DNA of 64,000 nucleotides from Blastococcus carthaginiensis (GTDB lineage: Bacteria > Actinomycetota > Actinomycetes > Mycobacteriales > Geodermatophilaceae). Below the pieces are notes generated by a model, which was not told the origin of the DNA, did not search any database, and saw only the letters and a list, made by a program, of their open reading frames with translations. The number at the start of each line of letters is the position of its first letter. The first letter of the stretch is position 1. Shown in pieces: positions 20,880-28,929 of the stretch. The stretch is from contig NZ_JASNFN010000004.1 of NCBI RefSeq assembly GCF_030731085.1, forward strand, positions 124,001 to 188,000, in the 5' to 3' direction. The translations under genes were made by a program, and so were the position numbers.

Positions 20880-22670
20880 GTGCAGGAGTACTCCAGCCCC
20901 ACCGCTTTCGAGGTCCCGTCCACCGCCGCGCTGCCCGACGCGGTGACCACGCACGCCCGCGAGAACCCCGACCGGGTCGCGCTGAGCCGCAACGTCGGCG
21001 GCAGCTGGGTGCCGGTCACCAGCCGCGAGTTCGCCGAGCAGGTCGCAGCGCTCGCCCGCGGCATGATCGCGGCCGGCGTCGGACCGGGTGACCGGGTCGG
21101 CATCCTCGGCCGGACGAGCTACGAGTGGACGCTGGCCGACTACGCGATCTGGACCGCCGGCGGCGTCGGCGTCCCCATCTACGAGACCTCCTCGGACGAG
21201 CAGGCGCAGTGGATCCTGTCGGACTCCGGCGCGGTCGCCGTCGTCGTCGAGACCGCCGCGCACCGCGCCCTGGTGGAGTCGGTGCGGTCGGACCTGCCCG
21301 GCCTGCGCGAGGTCTGGACCATCGACGCGGGTGATCTGGACGCCGTCGCCGCCCGCGCCGGCGAGGTGCCCGAGGAGGAGCTGGCCGCGCGCCGCGCCAC
21401 GCTCACCACCGACACCCTCGCCACGATCATCTACACCTCGGGGACCACCGGGCGCCCCAAGGGCTGCGAGCTCACCCACGGCAACCTGCTGTACGTCGCC
21501 GAGCTCGCCCCCAGGGTGATCCCGGCGATGGTGGCCGAGGGCGCGAGCTCGCTGCTCTTCCTGCCGCTGGCGCACGTCTTCGCGCGGATCATCGAGGTCG
21601 GCTGCATCCAGAACGGCGCACGGCTCGGCCACACCCCCGACCTCGCCTCGCTGCTGGCCGACCTCAGCACCTTCCGGCCGACCTTCCTCGTCGCCGTCCC
21701 ACGCGTCTTCGAGAAGGTCTACAACGGCGCCCGGCAGAAGGCGCACGCCGGCGGCAAGGGCGCGATCTTCGACCGCGCCGAGCGGGTCGCCGTCGCCTGG
21801 TCGAAGGGGCAGGACACCGGCGGCCCCTCGCTCGGGGTGACGCTGCAGCACGCGCTGTTCGACCGGCTGGTCTACGGCAAGCTGCGGGCGGCGATGGGCG
21901 GTCAGGTGGAGTACGCGCTCTCCGGCGGCGCTCCGCTCGGCGAGCGGCTCGGCCACTTCTTCCGCGGCATCGGCGTCACCATCCTCGAGGGCTACGGCCT
22001 CACCGAGACCGCCGGGCCGAGCACCGTCAGCGGCCCGGACGCCCTCAAGGTGGGCACCGTGGGCCGCCCCGCTCCCGGCTCGGCGGTGCGCATCGACGAG
22101 CACGGCGAGATCCTCGTGCGCGGACCGCAGGTGTTCCGCGGCTACTGGCACAACCCGGAGGCGACCGCCGAGGCGATGCGCGACGGCTGGTTCCGCACCG
22201 GCGACATCGGGGTGCTCGACGACGAGGGCTACGTGACGATCACCGGCCGGATCAAGGAGCTGATCGTGACCTCGGCCGGGAAGAACGTCTCCCCCGCGGT
22301 GCTCGAGGACAGGATCCGCGCCCACCCGCTGGTCAGCCAGTGCATCGTCGTCGGCGACAACCGGCCGTTCATCGGCGCGCTGATCACCCTGGACGCCGAG
22401 GCGCTGCCCGGGTGGCTGGAGACCGAGGGGCGCCCGGCCGACACGCCGCTGGCCGAGCTGGTCGACGACCCGGAGGTGCTCGCGGAGATCCAGGCGGCGG
22501 TGGACGCGGCGAACAGGCAGGTGTCGAAGGCCGAGTCGATCCGCTCCTTCGCCGTCCTCCCGGTCGAGTGGACGGTGGAGGGCGGGCAGCTGACCCCCTC
22601 CCTGAAGCTCAAGCGCTCCGTGGTCATGAAGGAGTTCGCCGCCGAGGTGGAGAAGATCTACGCCTCCTGA
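20880..22670 (+). CDS. Long-chain acyl-CoA ligase (AMP-dependent, FadD type)
   Basis: A 596-residue adenylate-forming enzyme that activates fatty acids with ATP and CoA. The P-loop IIYTSGTTGRPKGCELTHGN is at about 183-202. The ILEGYGLTETAGPSTVS motif, GWFRTGDIGVLDDEGYVTIT and the hinge/C-terminal ITGRIKELIVTSAGKNVSPA follow. It resembles the FadD15 group of bacterial long-chain ligases. GTG start with gagg upstream. Divergent from the fadE operon, it supplies acyl-CoA to the neighbouring enzymes. Confidence 0.94.
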   Translation: MQEYSSPTAFEVPSTAALPDAVTTHARENPDRVALSRNVGGSWVPVTSREFAEQVAALARGMIAAGVGPGDRVGILGRTSYEWTLADYAIWTAGGVGVPIYETSSDEQAQWILSDSGAVAVVVETAAHRALVESVRSDLPGLREVWTIDAGDLDAVAARAGEVPEEELAARRATLTTDTLATIIYTSGTTGRPKGCELTHGNLLYVAELAPRVIPAMVAEGASSLLFLPLAHVFARIIEVGCIQNGARLGHTPDLASLLADLSTFRPTFLVAVPRVFEKVYNGARQKAHAGGKGAIFDRAERVAVAWSKGQDTGGPSLGVTLQHALFDRLVYGKLRAAMGGQVEYALSGGAPLGERLGHFFRGIGVTILEGYGLTETAGPSTVSGPDALKVGTVGRPAPGSAVRIDEHGEILVRGPQVFRGYWHNPEATAEAMRDGWFRTGDIGVLDDEGYVTITGRIKELIVTSAGKNVSPAVLEDRIRAHPLVSQCIVVGDNRPFIGALITLDAEALPGWLETEGRPADTPLAELVDDPEVLAEIQAAVDAANRQVSKAESIRSFAVLPVEWTVEGGQLTPSLKLKRSVVMKEFAAEVEKIYAS

Positions 22671-22683
22671 ACCGGCCCTCCTC

Positions 22684-22720
22684 CGCGTGCCCCCGGCCCC
22701 CTGCGGGCCGGGGGCACGCG
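22684..22720 (+). terminator. Strong hairpin after acyl-CoA ligase
   Basis: Perfect 16-bp arms (22684-22699 and 22705-22720) with a 5-nt loop start 13 bases after the stop codon of the ligase. Confidence 0.85.
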
Positions 22721-22847
22721 GCCGTCCGGGGCCCCCGCGCCCGCCCGCACCCCCGATTCCGGAACGGGTGGGACCGGTGTGACGGGTGCGGCCGACACGT
22801 GCCCGGCGGTGGTGGCGCAACCGGCGGCGGGCTCGGACTCTGGGCGC

Positions 22848-23090
22848 ATGACGAGCGTCTACGCGTACGGCACGGCACACGCGGTCGTCATGGTCGGCTC
22901 CTTCGGCGCCGAGGGCCTCACCCCGCGCCAGATCGGCCCGGCGCACGCGACGATCGGCCGGGTGAACGGGCAGAGCCGCAAGGCGCTCTGCGGCGCCTAC
23001 GTCTCCATCGACGAGCAGCTGCCCTGGCCGCCGGAGGGCTACGACGAAGCCCAGCTCTGCCCGAACTGCGCCACCCTCGCCGCCCTCTGA
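22848..23090 (+). CDS. Small unidentified protein with CxxC end
   Basis: An 80-residue protein starting MTSVYAYGTAHAVVMVGSFG. It has a C-terminal pair of motifs, ALCGAYVSIDEQLPW and AQLCPNCATLAAL, that could bind a metal through Cys residues. The frame is open to a GTG at 22779, but the extra N-terminus is low-complexity, so ATG 22848 is preferred with a weak RBS. It is probably real from its amino-acid pattern; the family is not recognised. Confidence 0.5.
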   Translation: MTSVYAYGTAHAVVMVGSFGAEGLTPRQIGPAHATIGRVNGQSRKALCGAYVSIDEQLPWPPEGYDEAQLCPNCATLAAL

Positions 23091-23096
23091 CCCCTT

Positions 23097-23160
23097 GGGG
23101 CATAGGAAGCTTTACCTGCGGGTTCGGCCACCAAGACGCAGGTAAAGCTTCCTATGCCCC
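23097..23160. repeat. 24-bp perfect inverted repeat, moderately AT-rich
   Basis: Arms 23097-23120 and 23137-23160 are exact reverse complements around a 16-nt loop. The arms contain cataggaagctttacctgcg, clearly lower in GC than the surroundings. The repeat fills the gap between two convergent genes and ends one base before the MoaD-like stop codon. It may act as a bidirectional terminator or be a REP-like element. I saw no second copy in the window. Confidence 0.8.
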
Positions 23161-23161
23161 C

Positions 23162-23446
23162 TCAGCTGCCGCCGGCGACCGACGGCAGCACCTGCACCAC
23201 CGCGCCGTCGCGGACCGCCGTCGCCAGACCGCCCTGCCAGCGCGCGTCCTCCCCGTCGACGTAGACGTTGACGAACCGCCGCACTGCCCCCGCCTCGTCC
23301 CGGATGCGCCGGCCGAGCACCGGGTGCCGGGCGGCCACCGCGTCGAGCACCGCACCCAGCGTCGTGCCGTCCGGGTCGACCTGCAGGTGCCGCGTCCCAC
23401 CGGCGAGGTCGGCCAGCGACCCGGGCAGCACCACCTCCACGCGCAT
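23162..23446 (-). CDS. MoaD/ThiS-family small sulfur-carrier-like protein
   Basis: A 94-residue ubiquitin-like fold protein (MRVEVVLPGSLADLAGG, then LGAVLDAVAARHPVLGRRI and FVNVYVDGEDAR). It ends VLPSVAGGS rather than exactly in the Gly-Gly of active sulfur carriers, so one Ser follows the diglycine; processing or a non-carrier role is open. ATG 23446 begins 11 bases after the BNR-repeat gene and is co-directional with it. This BNR plus MoaD-like pairing is seen in actinobacteria, from memory. Confidence 0.8.
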   Translation of the reverse strand: MRVEVVLPGSLADLAGGTRHLQVDPDGTTLGAVLDAVAARHPVLGRRIRDEAGAVRRFVNVYVDGEDARWQGGLATAVRDGAVVQVLPSVAGGS

Positions 23447-23457
23447 GCCGGCCCCCG

Positions 23458-24537
23458 TCACGGCAGCCGGGCCGCCCGCACGACGAGCACGTCGGGCAGG
23501 TGCTCGGCCACCAGGGTGAAGGTGTCCCCCTCGTCGGCGCTGGCGTAGACGCAGCCGTCGCGGGTGCCGACGTACAGGCCGGTGACCTCGTGGTCGTCGG
23601 TGCAGAACGCATCGCGCAGCACCGCGGTCCAGGCACCGTCGGGGAGCCCCGCGCCGACCTCGGTCCAGCTGCCGCCGGCGTCGCGGGTGCGGTGGACGCG
23701 GAGCCGGCCGTCCGGCGGCACGCGCTGCACGTCGGCGACCAGTGGGACGACCCAGGCCGTGCCCGGCGCGGTCGGCGAGGCCGCGATCGGGAAGCCGAAG
23801 TCGGCCGGGAGCCCGTCGGCGATCGACGTCCACGACCCGCCGCCGTCGTCGGTGCGGAAGACGCCGAAGTGGTTCTGCGCGTACATCCGCGCGGGGTCGC
23901 CCGCGTCGGCGGCGACCTTGTGCACGCACTGCCCGTACTCCGGTGGCTCGGGCAGGAAGACGGCGCTGATCCCGCGGTTGTGCGGCGTCCACCCACTGGC
24001 CCCGTCGTCGCTGACGTAGACCCCGCCGGTGCTCATCGCGACGGTCACCCGGTCGGTGGCCGGGTCGGGGAGCACGGTGTGCACCGCACCGCCACCGGCC
24101 CCGGGCTCCCAGGTGGGCCGGTGCGGGTGGTCCCACAGCCCGCGCACCAGCGTGAAGCTGCACCCGCCGTCGGTGCTGCGCCACAGCGACTGCGGCTCGC
24201 AGCCGGCCCAGACAAGGTCGGGGCGGTCGGCGGAGTCGGGCCGCAGCTGCCACACCCGGCCGAGCGCGGCGCCGGTGTCCTCCGGGAAGCGGATGGCCCC
24301 GTGGTCGGTCTCCTGCCAGCTGCGGCCCAGGTCGTCCGACCACGTGACCGACGGCCCCCAGTGCCCGTACTGGACCCCCGCCAGCACCCGCGGCGTCGGG
24401 CGCCGGGTGTCCACCGAGACGGCCGCCACCTCCTGGGCCAGCAGGTGCGGCCCGTCCAGGGACCACGTGCGGCGGTCGTCGTCACTGCGGGCCAGCCACA
24501 GCCCCTTGCGCGTCCCGATGGCCAGCAGATCGGTCAT
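23458..24537 (-). CDS. BNR/WD40-like repeat protein (sortilin/sialidase-type propeller)
   Basis: A 359-residue protein with repeated Asp-box turns (WSDDLGRSW, STDGGCSFT, SDDGASGWT, TDDGGGSWT, TRDAGGSWT, SADEGDTFT) spaced 45-65 residues, predicting a beta propeller. It starts LLAIGTRKGLWLARSDDDR without a signal peptide, so it is probably cytosolic. No sialidase catalytic triad is apparent; the enzymatic role is unknown. The MoaD-like gene follows after 11 bases and may function with it. Confidence 0.8.
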   Translation of the reverse strand: MTDLLAIGTRKGLWLARSDDDRRTWSLDGPHLLAQEVAAVSVDTRRPTPRVLAGVQYGHWGPSVTWSDDLGRSWQETDHGAIRFPEDTGAALGRVWQLRPDSADRPDLVWAGCEPQSLWRSTDGGCSFTLVRGLWDHPHRPTWEPGAGGGAVHTVLPDPATDRVTVAMSTGGVYVSDDGASGWTPHNRGISAVFLPEPPEYGQCVHKVAADAGDPARMYAQNHFGVFRTDDGGGSWTSIADGLPADFGFPIAASPTAPGTAWVVPLVADVQRVPPDGRLRVHRTRDAGGSWTEVGAGLPDGAWTAVLRDAFCTDDHEVTGLYVGTRDGCVYASADEGDTFTLVAEHLPDVLVVRAARLP

Positions 24538-24606
24538 GGCACCCCTCCGGTTCGACGGTCCTCGGGATGGGGACCGCCGCGGGGTCGGGAACTGAGCGGT
24601 GGGGCC

Positions 24607-25008
24607 TCAGATCCGCGTGGCGCCGCCCTCGGGGTGCGGCTGCCGGCCGTCGGAGGAGACGTCGGGGGCCAGGCGCTGCGCCTCGGCACGCAGCTGCTCG
24701 GCGGCGGTGCGGTCCTCGTCGGCGCGGGCGGCGCGCTGCCGGGCCTCCTGCTCGGCGAGCGCGGCGCGCTCCTGCACCTCGGCGAGCTCCCGGCGGGCGC
24801 GGGCCGCCTGCTCCTCGGCGAGCGCCTGCTCCTTCTCGGCGCGGGCGCCGCGGATCTCGGCCTCGCGCAGATGATCGCGGGCCTCCTCGCGCTGCTGCGC
24901 CCGCTTGCGGGCCCCCGTGGTCCGCGAGCGCCTGGTCAGCGCGAACGCCACCAACGCCAGCAGCACCAGCGCCACCACGATCAGCACGACGATCAACCAC
25001 GGCTCCAC
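24607..25008 (-). CDS. Membrane-anchored coiled-coil protein
   Basis: A 133-residue protein: one N-terminal membrane helix (WLIVVLIVVALVLLALVAFA), a basic stretch, then a long Ala/Glu/Arg coiled coil (about 40-110) rich in EEQA/REL-type heptads. Its tail is hydrophilic. GTG 25008 has gaggaggggg upstream; the frame beyond it is a shadow. Function unknown. It lies next to an L,D-transpeptidase gene in the same direction. Confidence 0.75.
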   Translation of the reverse strand: MEPWLIVVLIVVALVLLALVAFALTRRSRTTGARKRAQQREEARDHLREAEIRGARAEKEQALAEEQAARARRELAEVQERAALAEQEARQRAARADEDRTAAEQLRAEAQRLAPDVSSDGRQPHPEGGATRI

Positions 25009-25073
25009 GACGGACCCCCTCCTCGGATGCGTCGTCGTGGTGCCCCCCTGGGGTGCCCGGGAAACGCCCCGCC

Positions 25074-26252
25074 CTAGGCCAGCGCGCTGCCGGCGACCCA
25101 CTTTTCCCACGGGATCGCCCAGTCGTAGATGGCCCCGTCGGCGGCCGAGAGCGTCGGGCCGATCGAGTTCTCGATCTCCACGACGTCGCCGGGCTGCGAG
25201 AAGTCGAAGAACCAGGCGGCGCGCTCGGTGGAGAGGTTGATGCAGCCGTGCGAGACGTTCTCGCTCCCCTGCTGGGCCACCGACCAGGGCGCGGCGTGCA
25301 CGAACTCGCCGTTGTCGTTGAGCCGGACCGCGTACTCCACCGGCGTGCGGTAGCCGTCCGGGCTGTCCACCGGCGTGCCGTAGGTGCTGGAGTCCATGAC
25401 CCGGTTCCGGTTCAGCTCGGTGACCACGTGCGGGCCGTTGCGGCTGGGGAACTCGGGGCCGCCGGCGCTCATCGGGAAGGTCTGCACCAGCTCGTCGCCG
25501 TCGTAGACGCGCATGGTGTGGGCGGCGGCGTCGGCCACGGAGACGTGCCGCTCGCCGATGGAGAAGGAGATCGAGCGGTCCTTCTCCCCCCACACGCCGT
25601 CGCCGAAGTCGACGCCGTAGAGGTTCGCGTCCAGGGTGACGTCGGTGTCCGCGGGCCAGTACGTGGACGGGCGGAAGTGCACCTCGGTGTCGCTGAACCA
25701 GCTCCAGACGCCGTCGGTGGGCGTCGAGCTGGTGACCACGAGGTTGCGCTCGACCGCGGCCTTGTCCACCACCGGCTCGGAGAAGTAGACGCGGATCGGT
25801 ATCCCGACGCCGACCGTCTGGCCGTCGAGCGGGCCGATGCCCGGGGTCACCACCGACACCGGGTCCACGGTCGTGAAGGACGACGTCGCCGTCGTCGGCT
25901 CCGCCGCGTCGCCCGAGGCGGTCGCGGTCACCGTGTAGCCGGTGCCGTAGGCCAGCGGCGTCTCCGGTGCCCAGAGCGCCGTGCCGTCGTCGTCCGCGTC
26001 GTCCTCGACCGCACCGGCGACCGGAGCTCCGCCCGCATCGGTGACGGTGACCCCGTCGAGTTCGCCGCCGGTCACCGAGATCTCCAACGGGACCGCGGGC
26101 GAGACGTCCACCGCCCCGTCGGCGACCGCCAGCTCGATCGTCGCCGGCTCGGCCGCGGCCGTGGGCCCGCCCGCCTCCTCGGCGTCCGACCCGTTGCAGC
26201 CGGCCAGCAGCACCAGCGCCCCGGTCGCGATCATCGTGGCTGTGCGTCGCAC
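25074..26252 (-). CDS. L,D-transpeptidase lipoprotein (YkuD domain)
   Basis: A 392-residue lipoprotein (lipobox LLAGC, Cys19) with two Ig-like domains (about 40-130 and 135-230). A C-terminal YkuD catalytic domain has His319 and the motif SHGCINLS (His335, Cys337). This matches the actinobacterial Ldt type that makes 3-3 peptidoglycan crosslinks and tethers outside the membrane. GTG 26252 with ggag upstream was chosen over a longer frame that lacks a signal peptide context. Confidence 0.92.
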   Translation of the reverse strand: MRRTATMIATGALVLLAGCNGSDAEEAGGPTAAAEPATIELAVADGAVDVSPAVPLEISVTGGELDGVTVTDAGGAPVAGAVEDDADDDGTALWAPETPLAYGTGYTVTATASGDAAEPTTATSSFTTVDPVSVVTPGIGPLDGQTVGVGIPIRVYFSEPVVDKAAVERNLVVTSSTPTDGVWSWFSDTEVHFRPSTYWPADTDVTLDANLYGVDFGDGVWGEKDRSISFSIGERHVSVADAAAHTMRVYDGDELVQTFPMSAGGPEFPSRNGPHVVTELNRNRVMDSSTYGTPVDSPDGYRTPVEYAVRLNDNGEFVHAAPWSVAQQGSENVSHGCINLSTERAAWFFDFSQPGDVVEIENSIGPTLSAADGAIYDWAIPWEKWVAGSALA

Positions 26253-26462
26253 CTCGTCCGACTCCCTCCCCCACCCCGCCCGGATCCGGGCGGGAGCACT
26301 CGTCCCAGTGTCCACGGCGGGACGACAGCCGGGGGTGGGATGCGCCACGGGCACGCCGTGGCACGCGGTCGCCGGGACGTGGCGGAGAGCACCCGCCCCC
26401 GGCGACGGGCGGGGGGTGGTCGCTGGTATGGTTTTCTCTCGTGCCCGGCCGCCGGGTGCACC

Positions 26463-26788
<326 letters not shown>

Positions 26789-26808
26789 GCGGAGACCGTA
26801 GCCGATCC

Positions 26809-26832
26809 TGGCTCAAATGCGCCATATCTGGC
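26809..26832. promoter_or_regulatory. Candidate operators of the immunity region (rep side)
   Basis: Two overlapping dyads lie upstream of the repressor-like gene: a 16-bp imperfect dyad at 26809-26824 (tggctcaaatgcgcca) and gccatatctggc at 26821-26832. The latter matches the dyad at the Cro-like start in 10 of 12 bases, as expected for a shared repressor/Cro site. Confidence 0.45.
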
Positions 26833-26876
26833 ACACGCTTCCACTAGTGCGACACGCCGACGTTCACCCGTTCGGC

Positions 26877-26906
26877 TTGACCCTCACCCGGTCGTGTCTC
26901 TACGTT
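26877..26906 (+). promoter_or_regulatory. Rightward early promoter of the prophage
   Basis: A -35 TTGACC (26877-26882), an 18-bp spacer and a -10-like tacgtt (26901-26906) stand 7 bases before the ATG of the Cro-like gene, implying an almost leaderless transcript. It would drive the early rightward genes. Confidence 0.55.
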
Positions 26907-26918
26907 GCCATTTATGGC
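26907..26918. promoter_or_regulatory. Candidate operator over the Cro-like start
   Basis: The sequence gccatttatggc has perfect 5-bp arms and covers the ATG at 26914. A bound repressor would block both initiation and early elongation. The related dyad at 26821-26832 supports a common binding protein. Confidence 0.5.
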
Positions 26919-27144
26919 AGTCAACGTCAGTTCTGACACCGCGGACGCGGTCCGGGCGGAGCTCGCACGCCGGCGGCAGTCCGGGCGTGACCTCGCCGCG
27001 GCACTCGGCTGGTCAGAGCGCACGACAAGCCGGCGCCTGAGTGGGCAGCTCCCCTTCACGGTCGACGAGATCCTCGCCGTCGCCCGCTACCTCGGCGTCC
27101 CCCTCACCACCCTGTTGCCCACCGAAGAGCAGGTGCCGGCGTGA
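26914..27144 (+). CDS. Cro-like HTH protein, first gene rightward
   Basis: A 76-residue XRE-type protein (AVRAELARRRQSGRDLAAAL, then GWSERTTSRRLSGQLPFTVDE and a final helix). Divergent from the repressor-like gene with matching dyads in between, it occupies the position of cro in integration-dependent immunity cassettes. An in-frame TTG at 26905 is possible, but ATG 26914 fits the promoter. Which developmental choice it favours is inferred from location only. Confidence 0.78.
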   Translation: MAVNVSSDTADAVRAELARRRQSGRDLAAALGWSERTTSRRLSGQLPFTVDEILAVARYLGVPLTTLLPTEEQVPA

Positions 27145-27224
27145 CCGCGGGCCGCACCCAGCTGGCCCCTACCTACTCGGGCGGGGAACGCGGCTACTGG
27201 CTCCCCGGCCACGAGCCGGCCGAA

Positions 27225-27434
27225 CTACCGGCCCAGGAACCGGCGCATCCGCTCGATCTCCTCGGTCGCGGCCGCCAGCGCATCGGTCAGCGCGAACACC
27301 TGGATCTGCAGCTTGCGGATCGCGTCCTCCGTCGATTCGTTCTCGATCTCGGGAACGCGCTGGAGCGAGCTGGCCGGCGCGTTCAGGTAGCCGCGGATCG
27401 TGGGCTGGATCTGGCGCGCGACGTCGAAGTCCAT
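27225..27434 (-). CDS. Small coiled-coil protein opposite to the early genes
   Basis: A 69-residue protein (MDFDVARQIQPTIRGYLNAP) with a C-terminal coiled coil (EDAIRKLQIQVFALTDALAA and an EEIERMRRFL end). ATG 27434 has agagga seven bases upstream. It is the only minus-strand gene in the left early region. A plus-strand frame starting at GTG 27141 overlaps it but is low-complexity beyond its first 40 residues. Function unknown. Confidence 0.55.
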   Translation of the reverse strand: MDFDVARQIQPTIRGYLNAPASSLQRVPEIENESTEDAIRKLQIQVFALTDALAAATEEIERMRRFLGR

Positions 27435-27715
27435 GAGTCGTCCTCTGCGGTTCGGAGCTCCGGCGCTGCAACGCCGGACGTCTCGGAACGAACCGTAGAG
27501 GCCCCCGCCGACAGCCCGCCCACCTCTGCGGGACGTGGCGCCGGCGGGACGCGTCCCCGGAGGTGGCCGCTCCGCCGCCTCCGGGGACGCCCCTCCCCCT
27601 GACCCCGGGCGCACCGCACCCGGTCCCTTCCCCCTGCAACGGCGACGGCCGCCCCCATGCCCGGGGACGGCCGCCTGAACCGACCGACTGAACCCTGAAC
27701 AGGAGTCGATCACCT
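27435..27715. other. Intergenic stretch before the early operon, no gene seen
   Basis: About 280 bases with GC-rich short inverted repeats but no protein-like frame on either strand. It could carry a promoter for the minus-strand coiled-coil gene and an untranslated leader for the rightward genes. Nothing specific was recognised. Confidence 0.4.
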
Positions 27716-28033
27716 GTGAACGCTACGACCTCCCCGCCCCCGGCGGCGCGCATCTACGCGCCGGCCACCGACACCGTCGAGCTCCCGAGCGTCCGCCGCG
27801 GCGACGTCGCGCCCACCGCCGAGCTGCACCTGCTCGACCTGGTCCCGGCCGTGCCGCACCCCGCGCCGCGGCGCGAGGCCCGCGGGCTTCGTCACCTGCG
27901 GACGTCGCTCCGGTCCGCGGTCACGCCCGCGGCCGTGCTCGGCAGCGGCGCGCTCGCGATGGGCTTCGTGCTGGTGACCTATCGCCTCGGCGAGGTCCTG
28001 CACGCGCTCTCGACCACCGGTGCCACTCCGTGA
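27716..28033 (+). CDS. Unidentified phage protein with one membrane segment
   Basis: A 105-residue protein: a Pro/Ala-rich N-terminal half, a basic stretch (PRREARGLRHLRTSLR) and one hydrophobic segment near the C-terminus (AAVLGSGALAMGFVLVTYRL). GTG start with aggag nine bases upstream. Its stop overlaps the next GTG start (GTGA), the coupling style used throughout this early block. Function unknown. Confidence 0.6.
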   Translation: MNATTSPPPAARIYAPATDTVELPSVRRGDVAPTAELHLLDLVPAVPHPAPRREARGLRHLRTSLRSAVTPAAVLGSGALAMGFVLVTYRLGEVLHALSTTGATP

Positions 28034-28368
28034 CCGCCGCCGTCACCGTGGCCACGCCCCAGCTCACCTACGAGGCCCACGTCGATCTCCTCGATGACGA
28101 CGTCGACGGGCCGAACGACTGGACGGTCACGTTCGGCTTCGGGAAGCCGGCGGCCGGCATGTACACCGCCGTCCACTTCGCGGAGGTCCCCCACCTCAGC
28201 CTCCCGGAGCGGGTGCTGGAGGAGGTCGTCCGCCGGGTCGCCGTCGACCTGTACGGCACCGCCTGGGCGTTCACCTACCGGCCCGAGCAGTACGCCGACG
28301 CGATCGCCCGCTGGGGCCTGCGCCGCCGAGAGCGCGTCGTCGTCACCTCCATCGAGGTGTGGGAGTAG
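28030..28368 (+). CDS. Unidentified small phage protein
   Basis: A 112-residue soluble protein with strand-rich N-terminus (YEAHVDLLDDDVDGPNDWTV) and helical middle (SLPERVLEEVVRRVAVDLYG). GTG start overlapping the previous stop by four bases; its TAG shares one base with the next GTG. The family is not recognised. Confidence 0.65.
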   Translation: MTAAVTVATPQLTYEAHVDLLDDDVDGPNDWTVTFGFGKPAAGMYTAVHFAEVPHLSLPERVLEEVVRRVAVDLYGTAWAFTYRPEQYADAIARWGLRRRERVVVTSIEVWE

Positions 28369-28583
28369 TGGCGACCGCCAGCTGCCGCTGCGGCCACACC
28401 GCGGCGCAGCACTACCGCGACCGCAAGGGCCGGCCGATGTGCGCGGGCCCGTGCGGCTGCACCGGCTACCAGCCGGCCGACCCGCCCCGCGCGCCCCGCG
28501 TCCCCGAGCACCTGACCGGCTCCGACCGACCCGGCGGCGGCGACCCCCTCGCCGACTACCTGCACCTCAAGGGAGAGCTCTGA
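28368..28583 (+). CDS. Zinc-ribbon-like phage microprotein
   Basis: A 71-residue protein with a compact Cys/His cluster: CRCGHTAAQHYRDRKGRPMC, then AGPCGCTGYQP. This spacing of Cys pairs and His residues predicts a small zinc-binding knuckle typical of actinophage early genes. The GTG start shares one base with the previous stop. Function unknown. Confidence 0.6.
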   Translation: MATASCRCGHTAAQHYRDRKGRPMCAGPCGCTGYQPADPPRAPRVPEHLTGSDRPGGGDPLADYLHLKGEL

Positions 28584-28584
28584 G

Positions 28585-28929
28585 ATGACCACGATCAAGC
28601 TTGGCGGGAAGCTGCCGAAGTCCGAGGACCGCAACGGGCTGCACGAGCTGTACCGCGACTTCGTCCGCGACCCGCACCGCTCCCACGTCCTGGTCGTCGT
28701 CGTCGACACCGCCAAGGTCATCAACGACATCGAGAACTACGACACCATCCCTCAGCTGCGGATCCTCGCCGTCGAGCCCATCTCCGGCGACGACGCCGGC
28801 ACGCTGCGCGCGATTCTGCAGCGCCACCACGCCGACCGGACCGGGAACCTCGAGCTGCCGGCGGAGTGGGAGTCGGTGCTGGCCGACATGGCCACGCCGC
28901 GGCTGCCCGGGACGGAGCCGCGCCGGTGA
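28585..28929 (+). CDS. Unidentified phage protein upstream of the RecE-like nuclease
   Basis: A 114-residue alpha/beta protein (LHELYRDFVRDPHRSHVLVV, then VDTAKVINDIENYDTIPQLR and ILAVEPISGDDAGTLRAILQ). ATG with gggagag upstream. Its stop overlaps the start of the nuclease gene. Comparable genes precede recombination modules in actinophages, but the function is unknown. Confidence 0.65.
   Translation: MTTIKLGGKLPKSEDRNGLHELYRDFVRDPHRSHVLVVVVDTAKVINDIENYDTIPQLRILAVEPISGDDAGTLRAILQRHHADRTGNLELPAEWESVLADMATPRLPGTEPRR

Noticed and set aside
27141..27602. Plus-strand frame overlapping the Cro-like stop
   Set aside because: Only its first 40 residues look plausible; the rest is antisense to the coiled-coil gene at 27225-27434, which has a better RBS and protein-like sequence.
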